Shown here one piece after another: positions 1 to 8,530 of a DNA stretch of 33,479 nucleotides. The number at the start of each line of letters is the position of its first letter. Position 1 is the first letter of the stretch. The notes under the pieces are model-generated. The model was not told the origin of the DNA and did no database searches. It was given only the letters and a program-made list of their open reading frames with translations. This DNA is from CALJFL01 sp047633055 (GTDB lineage Bacteria; Pseudomonadota; Gammaproteobacteria; Pseudomonadales; Halieaceae). The stretch spans positions 1 through 33,479 of the forward strand of contig JBLIEI010000050.1 of NCBI GenBank assembly GCA_047633055.1, in the 5' to 3' direction. The translations under genes were made by a program, and so were the position numbers.

Positions 1-45
1 CCATGCGATACACTGGTTCAGCCCCGATGAAATACGCGCCAATTC

Positions 46-54
46 TGCTAGAAT
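46..54 (+). promoter_or_regulatory. candidate extended -10 upstream of mnmA
   Basis: The sequence TGCTAGAAT fits an extended -10 element (TGn followed by TAGAAT, 5 of 6 matches to TATAAT). It lies about 80 bases upstream of the mnmA start. No good -35 hexamer is seen 16-18 bases before it, which is tolerated for extended -10 promoters. Sequence pattern only. Confidence 0.35.
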
Positions 55-66
55 GCGCAGCCCCAT

Positions 67-92
67 GGTGCTGGCGTCAATAGAACAGCACC
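67..92 (+). other. 7-bp stem-loop in the mnmA leader
   Basis: GGTGCTG at 67-73 is perfectly complementary in reverse to CAGCACC at 86-92, with a 12-base loop. If transcription begins at the extended -10 near position 50, this hairpin lies in the mnmA 5' leader, about 40 bases before the start codon. No T-tract follows, so it is not a convincing intrinsic terminator. Its function is unknown. Confidence 0.35.
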
Positions 93-132
93 TTCTGGGC
101 GTGTGTTACCCCTTGGATTTAATAGTCATACC

Positions 133-1227
133 ATGAGCCTCAATTCAGCCAGTAAAGTCATTGTCGGAATGTCCGGCGGTGTCGATTCCTCTGTCTCTGC
201 CCTGTTGCTAAAGGAGCAGGGCTACCAGGTGGAAGGCTTGTTTATGAAAAACTGGGATGAAGACGACGGTACCGAGTACTGCACTGCCAAGGACGATTAC
301 GCCGACGCGCAGGCTGTAGCCAACAAGCTCGGCATAACGCTGCACGGCGCTAATTTTGCCGCGGAATATTGGGATAATGTGTTTGAGCACTTTCTTGAAG
401 AGTACCGAGCGGGCCGGACTCCCAACCCGGACATCCTCTGCAATCGGGAAATAAAATTTAAGGCGTTTTTAGAATATGCGCTGACCCTGGGCGCCGATTT
501 TATCGCTACCGGCCACTATACCCGCCGCGGCGAACTGGACGGCAAAGGCACTCTGCTCAAGGGCCTGGATGGCAACAAGGATCAGAGTTACTTTCTGCAT
601 GCGGTGGGACATCGGGAACTGGAACAGACCCTGTTCCCTATTGGTGACATAGAGAAGCCGAAGGTGAGAGCCTTGGCGGAAGACGCAGGCCTGGTCACCC
701 ATAACAAAAAGGATTCTACTGGCATCTGTTTTATCGGAGAGCGTCGATTCACGGACTTTCTGCAGCAGTACCTGCCGGCTCAGCCTGGCGAGATATTCAG
801 TGTAGATGACGAACATCTGGGCCAGCATCAGGGTCTGATGTGCCACACGATAGGGCAGCGCCAGGGGCTGGGCATAGGCGGTCTGGCCAACCACAGCGAG
901 GCGCCTTGGTATGTCGTTGCCAAAGACCTGGAGAACAACATACTGCGGGTTGCACAGGGTAATGAACACCCTGCCCTGTTCGCCAGGGAACTGCGTACCG
1001 GTAGTATTTTCTGGGTGGCCGAAGAGCCACCGATTACGCCCCTTCACTGTATGGCCAAAGTCCGCTACCGGCAGCCAGACCAGACCTGCACACTAAACAG
1101 CACCGCTAATGGCTATGACGTTTTTTTCGAAGTCGCCCAGCGCGCCATCACTCCGGGGCAGTCAGTGGTATTTTACGACGGCGATCGCTGCCTTGGCGGC
1201 GGTGTTATTGAGCAAACTAACCAATGA
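133..1227 (+). CDS. mnmA: tRNA-specific 2-thiouridylase MnmA
   Basis: MnmA thiolates uridine 34 of the Lys, Glu and Gln tRNAs in the cytosol, using ATP and sulfur relayed through the Tus/IscS system. The N-terminal PP-loop motif SGGVDSS is at residues 14-20. The two catalytic cysteines are visible at Cys103 (in DILCNRE) and Cys199 (in STGICFIGE), almost the same numbering as the E. coli enzyme (102 and 199). The product is 364 residues, against 368 in E. coli. The reading frame opens at a GTG at 103, but homology begins at the ATG at 133, so I use 133. The last four bases overlap the start of hflD (ATGA), which implies translational coupling. mnmA-hflD-purB is conserved synteny in gammaproteobacteria. 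Confidence 0.97.
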   Translation: MSLNSASKVIVGMSGGVDSSVSALLLKEQGYQVEGLFMKNWDEDDGTEYCTAKDDYADAQAVANKLGITLHGANFAAEYWDNVFEHFLEEYRAGRTPNPDILCNREIKFKAFLEYALTLGADFIATGHYTRRGELDGKGTLLKGLDGNKDQSYFLHAVGHRELEQTLFPIGDIEKPKVRALAEDAGLVTHNKKDSTGICFIGERRFTDFLQQYLPAQPGEIFSVDDEHLGQHQGLMCHTIGQRQGLGIGGLANHSEAPWYVVAKDLENNILRVAQGNEHPALFARELRTGSIFWVAEEPPITPLHCMAKVRYRQPDQTCTLNSTANGYDVFFEVAQRAITPGQSVVFYDGDRCLGGGVIEQTNQ

Positions 1228-1868
1228 AGCAGAATAGCCTTACCGTCATAGAACAGCAGGTACTAGCGCTGGCTGGAGTTGCGCAGGCTGCCAGAATTGT
1301 AGATCAAGTGGCCAAGTCCGGCAGCTATCCGATGGAATTTCTGGAAGCGTCTATTCACAGTCTATTTGTATTTGAGCCAGACAGTACCGCAGATGTCTAT
1401 GGCGGAACCGCTGGGGTTAAGCTGGGCTTGCAGAACATCAGTGCCCTACTGGCCAGCCAGCAAGAGCCAGAGAGCCGTGAGCTGGTGCGCTATCTTTTCA
1501 GCATCTTGCATCTGGAGCGGAAATTCGCTGCCAGAAACGACATGGTTGAGGTGGTTCACTCCCGGCTTGAGCACGCCAGCTTTAATGCGGAACATTTCAC
1601 CAATAACATTGACGACATTTGTCGCAATATTTCCGGAATCTATCAGGACACTTTGAGTCACCTGCGCTACCGAATCAATGTGTCCGGTAGCGCCAAGCAC
1701 TTGCACGAAGAGCGCAATGCGAACCTGGTAAGAGCGGTTCTGCTCGCTGGAATCCGATCCGCCTTTCTCTGGCGTCAGCTGGGTGGACGACGATGGAAAC
1801 TGCCTTTTCAACGACGGCAACTGTTAAGCCTTTCTCAGGAACTGTCCCGCGGTCTCGGCGTGGTGTAA
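1224..1868 (+). CDS. hflD: HflD, lysogenization regulator homologue
   Basis: This is a 214-residue, mostly helical protein matching HflD (213 residues in E. coli). HflD is a peripheral inner-membrane protein known in E. coli for binding lambda CII and influencing lysogenization; its host role is unclear. The N-terminal stretch LALAGVAQAARIVDQVAKSG is characteristic of the family. The ATG overlaps the mnmA stop codon (ATGA), and purB starts 37 bases after the stop. Identification rests on sequence similarity, length and conserved synteny between mnmA and purB. No phage lies in this window, so nothing here clarifies its job. Confidence 0.93.
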   Translation: MKQNSLTVIEQQVLALAGVAQAARIVDQVAKSGSYPMEFLEASIHSLFVFEPDSTADVYGGTAGVKLGLQNISALLASQQEPESRELVRYLFSILHLERKFAARNDMVEVVHSRLEHASFNAEHFTNNIDDICRNISGIYQDTLSHLRYRINVSGSAKHLHEERNANLVRAVLLAGIRSAFLWRQLGGRRWKLPFQRRQLLSLSQELSRGLGVV

Positions 1869-1871
1869 AAT
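1866..1871 (+). promoter_or_regulatory. candidate -10 for purB
   Basis: TAAAAT (5 of 6 matches to TATAAT) overlaps the hflD stop codon and lies 34 bases before the purB start codon. No convincing -35 is seen, so this is a weak call for an internal promoter. No PurR-type operator (ACGCAAACGTTTGCGT-like) was seen around it. Confidence 0.25.
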
Positions 1872-1905
1872 CGCGCCCTCGCCCAACCGCTCAATGGAGT
1901 ACAAC

Positions 1906-3276
1906 ATGAAATTGTCAGCACTGACCGCGGTTTCGCCTATCGACGGGCGCTACGGCAGTAAAACGGGTGAATTACGCAGTATTTTCAGTGAATTTGGCCT
2001 GATCCAACGTCGCGTTCTGGTAGAGGTTCGCTGGTTGCAATGTCTTGCGGGCCATGCGGATATTGCCGAAGTTCCGCCGCTGTCAGACGCTGCTAACAGT
2101 TTACTGGAGAACATTGTCAGCGGTTTTTCTGAAGCTGATGCCAGCCGCATTAAAGACATTGAGAGCACGACCAACCACGATGTCAAAGCTGTTGAGTACT
2201 TTATCAAGGAACGCTTTGCTGGCAATAGCGAACTTGAAGCCATTGCGGAATTTGTTCACTTTGCCTGCACCTCAGAAGACATCAACAACCTTGCTCACGC
2301 CCTAATGCTGAGAGATGGTATTAGCACCGTCATGCTGCCGTCCATACGTCGAATCGTCGCTGCGTTGACCCAACTCGCGCTTGGCAGTGCAGGCGCGGCA
2401 ATGTTGTCACGTACTCACGGGCAAACAGCAAGCCCCACCACGATGGGTAAGGAAATCGCCAATGTCGTAGCACGCTTGCAGCGACAGCTGTCAACGGTGG
2501 AGCGCAGTGAGTTTTTGGGCAAAATCAACGGTGCAGTCGGCAACTACAATGCACACCTATCTGCCTACCCACAGCTCGACTGGCAAGCCAATGCTCAGAG
2601 CTTTGTCGAGTCGTTGGGCCTCACCTGGAATCCCTACACCACCCAAATTGAACCCCATGATTACATGGCCGAGTTGTTTGATGCGCTAGCTCGATGCAAC
2701 ACTATTCTGGTCGACTTTAATCGTGATATCTGGGGTTATATCTCTCTGGGTTATTTCAAACAGCAAACGGTGGCGGGTGAAGTCGGGTCATCCACCATGC
2801 CACACAAAGTTAATCCTATTGATTTTGAAAACTCTGAAGGCAATTTAGGCATTGCCAACGCCGTGTTTTCTCACCTCGCAACGAAGCTGCCCGTGAGTCG
2901 CTGGCAGCGCGACCTCACCGACAGCACGGTGTTGCGCAATATGGGCGTAGGCATGGGCTATAGTCTCATTGCATACAGCTCCTGCTTAAAAGGGATAGGT
3001 AAACTGCAATTAAATGAAACTCGTTTGCTGGCAGACCTTGATAACAGCTGGGAAGTGCTCGCCGAGCCGATCCAAACGGTAATGCGTCGCTATGGCATCG
3101 AGCAACCCTATGAAAAACTGAAAGAACTCACACGCGGACAAGATATGAGCCGTGAGGTTATTCAAGCCTTCGTCGAAAAACTTGATATCCCTGGCGCGGC
3201 AAAGCAGGACTTGCTGGAGCTCACGCCCGCAAGTTATATAGGCAATGCCGTTGCGCAGGCCCAGGACCTCAAGTAG
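1906..3276 (+). CDS. purB: adenylosuccinate lyase
   Basis: PurB cleaves adenylosuccinate to AMP and SAICAR to AICAR in purine synthesis, releasing fumarate. It is a cytosolic homotetramer of the fumarase/aspartase superfamily. From the chosen start the product is 456 residues, equal to E. coli PurB, and begins MKLSALTAVSPIDGRYG, the family N-terminus. The superfamily signature SSTMPHKVNPIDFENSEGN sits near residues 294-312 and contains the flexible-loop catalytic serine. An in-frame ATG at 1894 would add four residues, but GGAG at 1897-1900 is ideally placed for the ATG at 1906, so I use 1906. Downstream, roxA follows after 9 bases. Confidence 0.97.
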   Translation: MKLSALTAVSPIDGRYGSKTGELRSIFSEFGLIQRRVLVEVRWLQCLAGHADIAEVPPLSDAANSLLENIVSGFSEADASRIKDIESTTNHDVKAVEYFIKERFAGNSELEAIAEFVHFACTSEDINNLAHALMLRDGISTVMLPSIRRIVAALTQLALGSAGAAMLSRTHGQTASPTTMGKEIANVVARLQRQLSTVERSEFLGKINGAVGNYNAHLSAYPQLDWQANAQSFVESLGLTWNPYTTQIEPHDYMAELFDALARCNTILVDFNRDIWGYISLGYFKQQTVAGEVGSSTMPHKVNPIDFENSEGNLGIANAVFSHLATKLPVSRWQRDLTDSTVLRNMGVGMGYSLIAYSSCLKGIGKLQLNETRLLADLDNSWEVLAEPIQTVMRRYGIEQPYEKLKELTRGQDMSREVIQAFVEKLDIPGAAKQDLLELTPASYIGNAVAQAQDLK

Positions 3277-3285
3277 GCGTACGTG

Positions 3286-4407
3286 ATGGTCGCCGGAGTG
3301 CTAAACCTAGATCGAGAACTCTTTTTGGCGGAATATTGGCAACGAAAACCGCTACTTATACCTTCTGCTTTAAGTGATTTCGAGGTGCCTGTCAGTGCCG
3401 ATGAACTTGCTGGCCTGGCCCTGGAAGATGAGGTCGAGTCTCGAATTGTTGAACAACACGAAGGTCAATGGCGCCTGCAGCACGGCCCGTTCACCCCTGA
3501 AGATTTCGACCGCACAATACCCTGGACGTTATTGGTTCAGGCGGTTGATCATTACATTCCTGAAGTAGCTGCGCTGCGACATCTCATCGACTTTATCCCT
3601 CAATGGCGAGTCGATGACGTTATGGTGAGTTACGCGGTGGACGGCGGCAGCGTTGGGCCTCACTACGACAATTACGATGTTTTCCTATTGCAGGGCGAGG
3701 GACAGCGCTTGTGGAAGCTGGGCCAGAGCTGCGATTCGAAGAGCGCCACGTTGCCGCACGACTCATTGCGGATACTGACTGAATTTGACACTGCACAGGA
3801 ATTTTTGCTCAATCCTGGCGATATTTTATACGTGCCGCCCGGGATCGCGCACTGGGGCATAGCTAAGGGCGAGTGCACCACTTTCTCCATCGGTTTTCGG
3901 GCTCCCAGAATCAACGACATGTTGTCCCGCTGGGCCGATGCCACTTTGGAACAGCTAGATCCGGAGCTCTTCTATACCGATCCTACATTTTTAAAAGACG
4001 CTATCCGCCCTGGTGAAATTAGTCGGCAAGAGCGCGATCAGGTACGAGGGATTTTGCTGAGTGCGCTTAACAAGCTGGACGCGGAAAATTGGTTTGGCGA
4101 GTTGGTCACTGAACACCGCCTTCCATTGATTGATGAGCGAGACGACGTGTCGTCAGCGTTCGAGTCAGGAGGAACACTTTATCGAGTCGCGGAGGCTAAA
4201 CTCGCCTGGCAGGAGGATGAAGGGGGCATTACTGTGTTTTCCAATGGTGAGTCCCTGCACTTTCATCTTAAGGTGCTCGACCAACTGGTAAAGCTCTGCG
4301 AGACTTGGCAGATTGAAGATCAGGCCGAGTCTCAAGCCTTGCCTAACACGGAAGCCCGGCGGCTTGTAGATTTCCTACAGAGAACAGGAGCGATATATGC
4401 CCCATGA
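3286..4407 (+). CDS. roxA: 50S ribosomal protein L16 arginine hydroxylase (RoxA/YcfD family, JmjC-type)
   Basis: This Fe(II)/2-oxoglutarate oxygenase hydroxylates an arginine of ribosomal protein uL16 in E. coli (YcfD). The JmjC/cupin fold is recognisable by the HxD motif His126-Tyr-Asp128 (GPHYDNYDVF) and the distal His189 (IAHWG), matching the YcfD iron ligands at 125, 127 and 187. The N-terminal lead-in (EYWQRKPLLIP) and the mid-region GEGQRLWKLG, which fits the substrate-facing wall, are typical. The product is 373 residues, the same as E. coli YcfD. A GTG at 3283 directly precedes the ATG at 3286, so the start is uncertain by one codon. Its 3' end overlaps the next gene by 11 bases, indicating co-translation. 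Confidence 0.92.
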   Translation: MVAGVLNLDRELFLAEYWQRKPLLIPSALSDFEVPVSADELAGLALEDEVESRIVEQHEGQWRLQHGPFTPEDFDRTIPWTLLVQAVDHYIPEVAALRHLIDFIPQWRVDDVMVSYAVDGGSVGPHYDNYDVFLLQGEGQRLWKLGQSCDSKSATLPHDSLRILTEFDTAQEFLLNPGDILYVPPGIAHWGIAKGECTTFSIGFRAPRINDMLSRWADATLEQLDPELFYTDPTFLKDAIRPGEISRQERDQVRGILLSALNKLDAENWFGELVTEHRLPLIDERDDVSSAFESGGTLYRVAEAKLAWQEDEGGITVFSNGESLHFHLKVLDQLVKLCETWQIEDQAESQALPNTEARRLVDFLQRTGAIYAP

Positions 4408-4888
4408 CCTGCAATTTATCAGTGGCGTGAACTATCCCGCACCTTTCGACGAGTTGGCCGTAAAACTCGCACTGACTGCATCGCGACACATCTGCATCCT
4501 CAGTCCCTCGCTAGATCACGCGGTGTTCGACCGGCGAGAGCTTATTGACGCCCTTTCAGCGCTTGCAAGTCGAGGGCGCGAGTCGCTGATTAGAATTCTG
4601 GTCAGCGACTCGCGGCCCATTGTCCAGCGAGGGCATCGGATACTCGAACTGTCACGAAGGTTACCTAGCTCAGTTAAGCTGCAAAAAATGGCAGAGCACC
4701 CGAATTGGCGTGGCGAGACCATTATCATGCGGGACGGGAGCGGCGTACTGTACAAGCCGCGCGATTCAAACGAAAAAGGATTTTTCGAACCGGATTCACG
4801 CGCTTCAACTCAACGCCATGTCGACTTATTCAATGAACTCTGGCGCTACAGCGCGCCGGATATCGAATTCAGGTCACTGAGCCTGTGA
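4397..4888 (+). CDS. DUF7931-like protein (degenerate phospholipase-D-like domain), standalone
   Basis: The 163-residue protein resembles the domain found at the C-terminus of some gammaproteobacterial GNAT acetyltransferases (DUF7931, from memory of the family). The core motif pattern is RILVSDSRPIVQRGHRILELSRRLP, then a TIIMRDGSGVLYKPRDS strand pair and a C-terminal FNELW helix. The fold suggests a phospholipase-D-like half, but there is no HxKxxxxD motif, so I do not infer catalysis. No acetyltransferase domain is present here, so this is a free-standing version. It starts inside the end of roxA with AGGAG six bases upstream (4386-4390), which fixes the start. The gene contains a striking 38-bp palindrome (separate entry). 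It ends 16 bases from the end of the convergent meaB. Confidence 0.72.
   Translation: MPHDLQFISGVNYPAPFDELAVKLALTASRHICILSPSLDHAVFDRRELIDALSALASRGRESLIRILVSDSRPIVQRGHRILELSRRLPSSVKLQKMAEHPNWRGETIIMRDGSGVLYKPRDSNEKGFFEPDSRASTQRHVDLFNELWRYSAPDIEFRSLSL
4577..4614. repeat. 38-bp near-perfect palindrome inside the DUF7931 gene
   Basis: CGCGAGTCGCTGA at 4577-4589 is the exact reverse complement of 4602-4614. The 12 central bases include the self-complementary AGAATTCT, leaving only two T-G oppositions on each side. The whole 38-bp stretch is thus a palindrome with four non-Watson-Crick positions. It lies in the coding sequence for RESLIRILVSDS, and the opposite strand reads almost the same peptide (RESLTRILISDS). 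A GGG/CCC extension with a one-base bulge flanks it. Confidence 0.9.
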
Positions 4889-4904
4889 TCTTGATACTTC
4901 CCTG

Positions 4905-5864
4905 CTACAAAGATTCAATGATGCGCCGCGCTGCGGCATAGGCCGTAGTCGTCTGAGCCTCCACCGACCGTTCGAGTTCAGGCAACATACGCCTGACCTC
5001 GTGATTGGTAGACAGTTTTAGTAACAGCATCTCATTCACCAAATGGTGCATCCAGTCTCTGTTCTGCTTTGCCCGCTTGCGCTCAAACCATTTATTTTCT
5101 ACGGATTGAAAATAGTAATCGATAATCATGCCCCAAATGGTATCGATATTTTTTAACTTGAGCGCAGAACAGGTCATTACTTGAGGGGTCCAGAAGGTGG
5201 TGTGACGTAGCAAACCCATTGCACCGGTATAGTGCTGGCGGGCGATATTGGCCAACTGTTCACTGGGGCCATCTGCCTTATTGACTATTAGCGCATCGGC
5301 CAGTTCCAGAATGCCCTTTTTTATCCCCTGCAATTCATCTCCACCACCGGGCAACATAAGTACCATGAAGAAATCGACCATGCCGGCAACCTGATACTCA
5401 GACTGTCCCACACCCACTGTTTCAACAAGAATAACGTCATAGCCGGCGGCCTCGCATAGCAGCATCGTTTCGCGCGTTTTCTGCGCAACACCACCGAGTG
5501 CGCGTGCGGAAGGCGACGGTCTGATAAATGCTTCTTCGCGCCGGGAGAGTTGTTCCATCCGCGTTTTGTCGCCTAAAATGGAGCCGCCAGCGATCGGGGA
5601 ACTGGGGTCCACAGCAAGCACTGCAACACGTTTGCCCTGCTCTATGAGATATAAACCAAAGGCTTCGATGAAGGTGGATTTCCCGACGCCAGGGACACCG
5701 GTGATACCAATACGGATACTATTGCCACTCAGAGGTAGTACTTGCTCAAGTATGTGCTGGGCCTGCTCACGGTGGCTGTCAAGTTTGCTTTCTACCAGGG
5801 TGATGGCTTTCGCCAGCGCTCTGCGGTTGCCGCTGGCTAGATCTTCAAGGTTGAATTCAGGCAT
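4905..5864 (-). CDS. meaB: methylmalonyl-CoA mutase-associated GTPase MeaB (ArgK/YgfD family)
   Basis: MeaB is a SIMIBI-class G protein that gates adenosylcobalamin loading and protects methylmalonyl-CoA mutase from inactivation. The 319-residue protein has a Walker A/P-loop GVPGVGKST at residues 56-64, the VDPSSPIAGGSILGDKTRM switch region just after residue 85, the ETVGVGQSE motif and the guanine-specificity motif NKAD. These are all diagnostic of the family (E. coli ArgK is 331 residues). It is the last gene of the propionyl-CoA operon, 80 bases after the mutase stop, and sits beside its client enzyme as in most bacteria. The older name ArgK (arginine/ornithine transport kinase) is a historical misassignment. 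Confidence 0.95.
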   Translation of the reverse strand: MPEFNLEDLASGNRRALAKAITLVESKLDSHREQAQHILEQVLPLSGNSIRIGITGVPGVGKSTFIEAFGLYLIEQGKRVAVLAVDPSSPIAGGSILGDKTRMEQLSRREEAFIRPSPSARALGGVAQKTRETMLLCEAAGYDVILVETVGVGQSEYQVAGMVDFFMVLMLPGGGDELQGIKKGILELADALIVNKADGPSEQLANIARQHYTGAMGLLRHTTFWTPQVMTCSALKLKNIDTIWGMIIDYYFQSVENKWFERKRAKQNRDWMHHLVNEMLLLKLSTNHEVRRMLPELERSVEAQTTTAYAAARRIIESL

Positions 5865-5944
5865 TTGTGGTTACCTGTTGGGCGAACGTTGTCTGGCCGC
5901 AACACCAAAAAAGTCAGAACTGCGCGTCGGTATAACACTGAATC

Positions 5945-8107
5945 TCAAGATAGCGATCCATTAATCGCCGCCAAAACATCACGAGCACAAACCGGAATCG
6001 GCGTTCCCGGCCCAAATATGCACTTAACACCAGCCTCGTATAAATAATCGTAATCCTGCTTGGGTATAACTCCACCCGCTATAACCACAATATCGTCGCC
6101 GCCATGCTTCGCCAGCTCGGCAATCAACTGCGGAACCAGCGACTTATGCCCCGCCGCTAATGAAGAAGCGCCCACCACGTGCACGTCATTTTCGATCGCC
6201 TGCTTGGCAACCTCTTCAGGCGTTGAAAACATCGGTGAAAGGTCAACGTCAAAGCCTACGTCGGCAAAGGCTGTAGCAACCACTTTGGCGCCACGATCGT
6301 GACCGTCCTGCCCCATTTTGCAGACCAGCATTCTGGGGCGACGTCCGTGCTGTTCGACGAACGTATCGATATCGGCGCCTATGGCCTGCCAATCAGCATC
6401 TTCCTGAAAGGCTGAACCGTACACGCCTGATACCGTCTGGGACTGAGCATTAAAGCGGCCGAATTCACGTTCCATAGCGTATGAGATCTCTCCAACGGTA
6501 GCCCGACGACGGGTCGCCTCGATGGCAAGCGCGAGTAAATTACCCTCTCCGCTCACCGCACTTTGGTAAATATCTTCCAGTATAGCCTCAACTGCGGTTT
6601 CATCACGATTTCCCCGGACGCTGGCAAGACGGGCCAACTGCGCCTCGCGCACCGCTTCGTCATCAATTTGCAGTACATCGAGGCTATCTTCACTTTCCTC
6701 ATTGATAGTGTATTTGTTGACACCAACAATGACATCCTCGCCCTTATCGATGCGCGCCTGCTTACGGGCAGCGGCTTCTTCGATACGCAGTTTCGGCATA
6801 CCCGTTTCTATTGCTTTGGCCATGCCGCCAGCTACTTCAATCTCCTCAATTAGTTCCCAGGCTTTATCCGCCATATCCTGAGTCAGGCTCTCCATCATGT
6901 ATGAGCCACCCCAGGGATCTACTACTTTGGTGATGCCAGTTTCTTCCTGAATCACCAGCTGGGTATTACGCGCAATGCGGGCTGCAAAATCCGAAGGCAG
7001 CGCTATCGCTTCATCCAGTGCGTTGGTATGCAGCGACTGAGTGCCGCCAAAAACGGCGGCCATTGCTTCAATCGTCGTGCGTACGACGTTGTTGTAAGGG
7101 TCTTGCTCGGTCAGTGACCAGCCGGAGGTCTGACTATGGGTTCGCAGCATAGAGCTTTTAGCATTTTGTGGGTTGAACTCGCTAACAATCCGGGTCCACA
7201 GGAGTCTGGCGGCCCGCATCTTGGCAATTTCCATATAGAAATTCATGCCAACACCCCAGAAAAAAGACAGCCTGGGGGCAAAGTCATCTATTCCCAAGCC
7301 TGCCGCTATCGCTGTGCGAATATATTCCTTGCCGTCGGCCAAGGTATAGGCCAGTTCGAGTGCGGCGTTCGCGCCGGCCTCCTGAATATGATATCCGGAG
7401 ATTGAGATGGTATTGAATTTGGGCATGTTGCCTGAGCAATAGGCAATGATGTCACCGATAATTTTCATGCTGGGTGTAGGCGGGTAGATATAAGTATTAC
7501 GCACCATGAACTCTTTCAGGATGTCATTCTGGATGGTGCCTTTCAACAGTTTTTGGTCGACGCCCTGCTCTTCTGCAGCGACGATATAACCCGCCAGCAC
7601 CGGCAGTACTGCTCCGTTCATCGTCATCGAAACCGAGACTTCATCCAATGGGATTCCGTTGAAAAGAATCTTCATGTCTTCAACAGAATCGATGGCCACG
7701 CCGGCCTTGCCTACGTCGCCGCTGACCCTGGGGTGGTCAGAGTCATAGCCACGGTGGGTAGCCAGATCAAAAGCCACCGACACGCCCTGCCCTCCAGCTG
7801 CAAGAGCCTTACGATAGAAAGCATTGGATTCTTCAGCGGTTGAAAATCCGGCATATTGACGAATGGTCCAGGGACGACCGGCATACATGGTCGCCTGAGG
7901 TCCGCGGATGTAAGGAGAGATACCCGGCATAGTGTCGGTGAATTCCAGAGCCTCGGTGTCAGCTGCCGTGTAAAGAGGCCGTATGTCGATATCTTCAGCG
8001 GTGTGCCAGGTCAGTTCGTCCGGACTCTTACCTTTGAGTTGTTTGGTGGCGAGCTCTCGCCATTGCTCGGGCGTAGCGGATGATTTGTCGTAAATACTGT
8101 CGTTCAT
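5945..8107 (-). CDS. scpA: methylmalonyl-CoA mutase (adenosylcobalamin-dependent)
   Basis: The enzyme interconverts (R)-methylmalonyl-CoA and succinyl-CoA by radical rearrangement with adenosylcobalamin. The 720-residue single chain carries the N-terminal TIM-barrel substrate domain (from about residue 40 to 560; motifs ATMYAGRPWTIRQYAGF and THSQTSGWSLTEQDPYNN) and a C-terminal B12-binding domain. That domain has the base-off signature DxHxxG with Asp601, His603 and Gly606 (GQDGHDRGAKV), followed by the GASSLAAGHKS and GGVIP segments. It is of the self-contained Sbm/MutB/MCM-alpha type (E. coli Sbm 714 residues), so a separate small subunit is not needed. The epimerase lies 12 bases upstream and meaB 80 bases downstream in the same operon. 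Confidence 0.97.
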   Translation of the reverse strand: MNDSIYDKSSATPEQWRELATKQLKGKSPDELTWHTAEDIDIRPLYTAADTEALEFTDTMPGISPYIRGPQATMYAGRPWTIRQYAGFSTAEESNAFYRKALAAGGQGVSVAFDLATHRGYDSDHPRVSGDVGKAGVAIDSVEDMKILFNGIPLDEVSVSMTMNGAVLPVLAGYIVAAEEQGVDQKLLKGTIQNDILKEFMVRNTYIYPPTPSMKIIGDIIAYCSGNMPKFNTISISGYHIQEAGANAALELAYTLADGKEYIRTAIAAGLGIDDFAPRLSFFWGVGMNFYMEIAKMRAARLLWTRIVSEFNPQNAKSSMLRTHSQTSGWSLTEQDPYNNVVRTTIEAMAAVFGGTQSLHTNALDEAIALPSDFAARIARNTQLVIQEETGITKVVDPWGGSYMMESLTQDMADKAWELIEEIEVAGGMAKAIETGMPKLRIEEAAARKQARIDKGEDVIVGVNKYTINEESEDSLDVLQIDDEAVREAQLARLASVRGNRDETAVEAILEDIYQSAVSGEGNLLALAIEATRRRATVGEISYAMEREFGRFNAQSQTVSGVYGSAFQEDADWQAIGADIDTFVEQHGRRPRMLVCKMGQDGHDRGAKVVATAFADVGFDVDLSPMFSTPEEVAKQAIENDVHVVGASSLAAGHKSLVPQLIAELAKHGGDDIVVIAGGVIPKQDYDYLYEAGVKCIFGPGTPIPVCARDVLAAINGSLS

Positions 8108-8119
8108 TTGAACCTCGTA

Positions 8120-8530
8120 TCAATACTGATCGGCAGGTTGGCTGATTTCAATCAACACGCCGTCGCAACTTTTGGGATGTATAAAAATAACGGTAGAGCC
8201 GTGCACGCCGGGGCTAGGGGCGTCGGCCAGAAACTGATAACCCTTCTCACGCAGCCTTGCAACATCTTCCTCGATGTTGTCAGAGCGAAAACATAAATGG
8301 TGCAGGCCGCCACCGCGCTTTTCCAAATATCGAACAATAGGTCCCTCACCGTTAAGTGGATGGACCAGTTCGATATTGGTGGGAGGCAACGGAAAGAACG
8401 CCGTCGAGGTCTTTGCTGCGACAACATCCTCGGTACCTTCAAACGGTAGGCCAAAGTCTTCCATGAACCGTTTAATGGCCTTTTCGAGATCGGGGACCGC
8501 AATTGCAATGTGATCCAATGCGGTAATCAT
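8120..8530 (-). CDS. mce: methylmalonyl-CoA epimerase
   Basis: This 136-residue VOC/glyoxalase-fold protein should convert the (S)-methylmalonyl-CoA made by the carboxylase to the (R)-epimer used by the mutase. Two beta-alpha-beta-beta-beta modules are visible. Likely metal ligands are His7 (LDHIAIAV), one of His77/His78 (GLHHLCF) and Glu128 (VLIEIS); a further ligand may lie near Glu54 (NIELVHP). Length and motifs match the family. The ATG overlaps the stop of the biotin carboxylase gene by four bases (ATGA in the minus strand), so the two are translationally coupled. The position between carboxylase and mutase fits the pathway order exactly. Confidence 0.95.
   Translation of the reverse strand: MITALDHIAIAVPDLEKAIKRFMEDFGLPFEGTEDVVAAKTSTAFFPLPPTNIELVHPLNGEGPIVRYLEKRGGGLHHLCFRSDNIEEDVARLREKGYQFLADAPSPGVHGSTVIFIHPKSCDGVLIEISQPADQY

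Noticed and set aside
469..1047. 192-residue open frame on the strand opposite mnmA
   Set aside because: It lies wholly inside a certain gene, has no recognisable domain and no ribosome site. It is a shadow of mnmA codon use.
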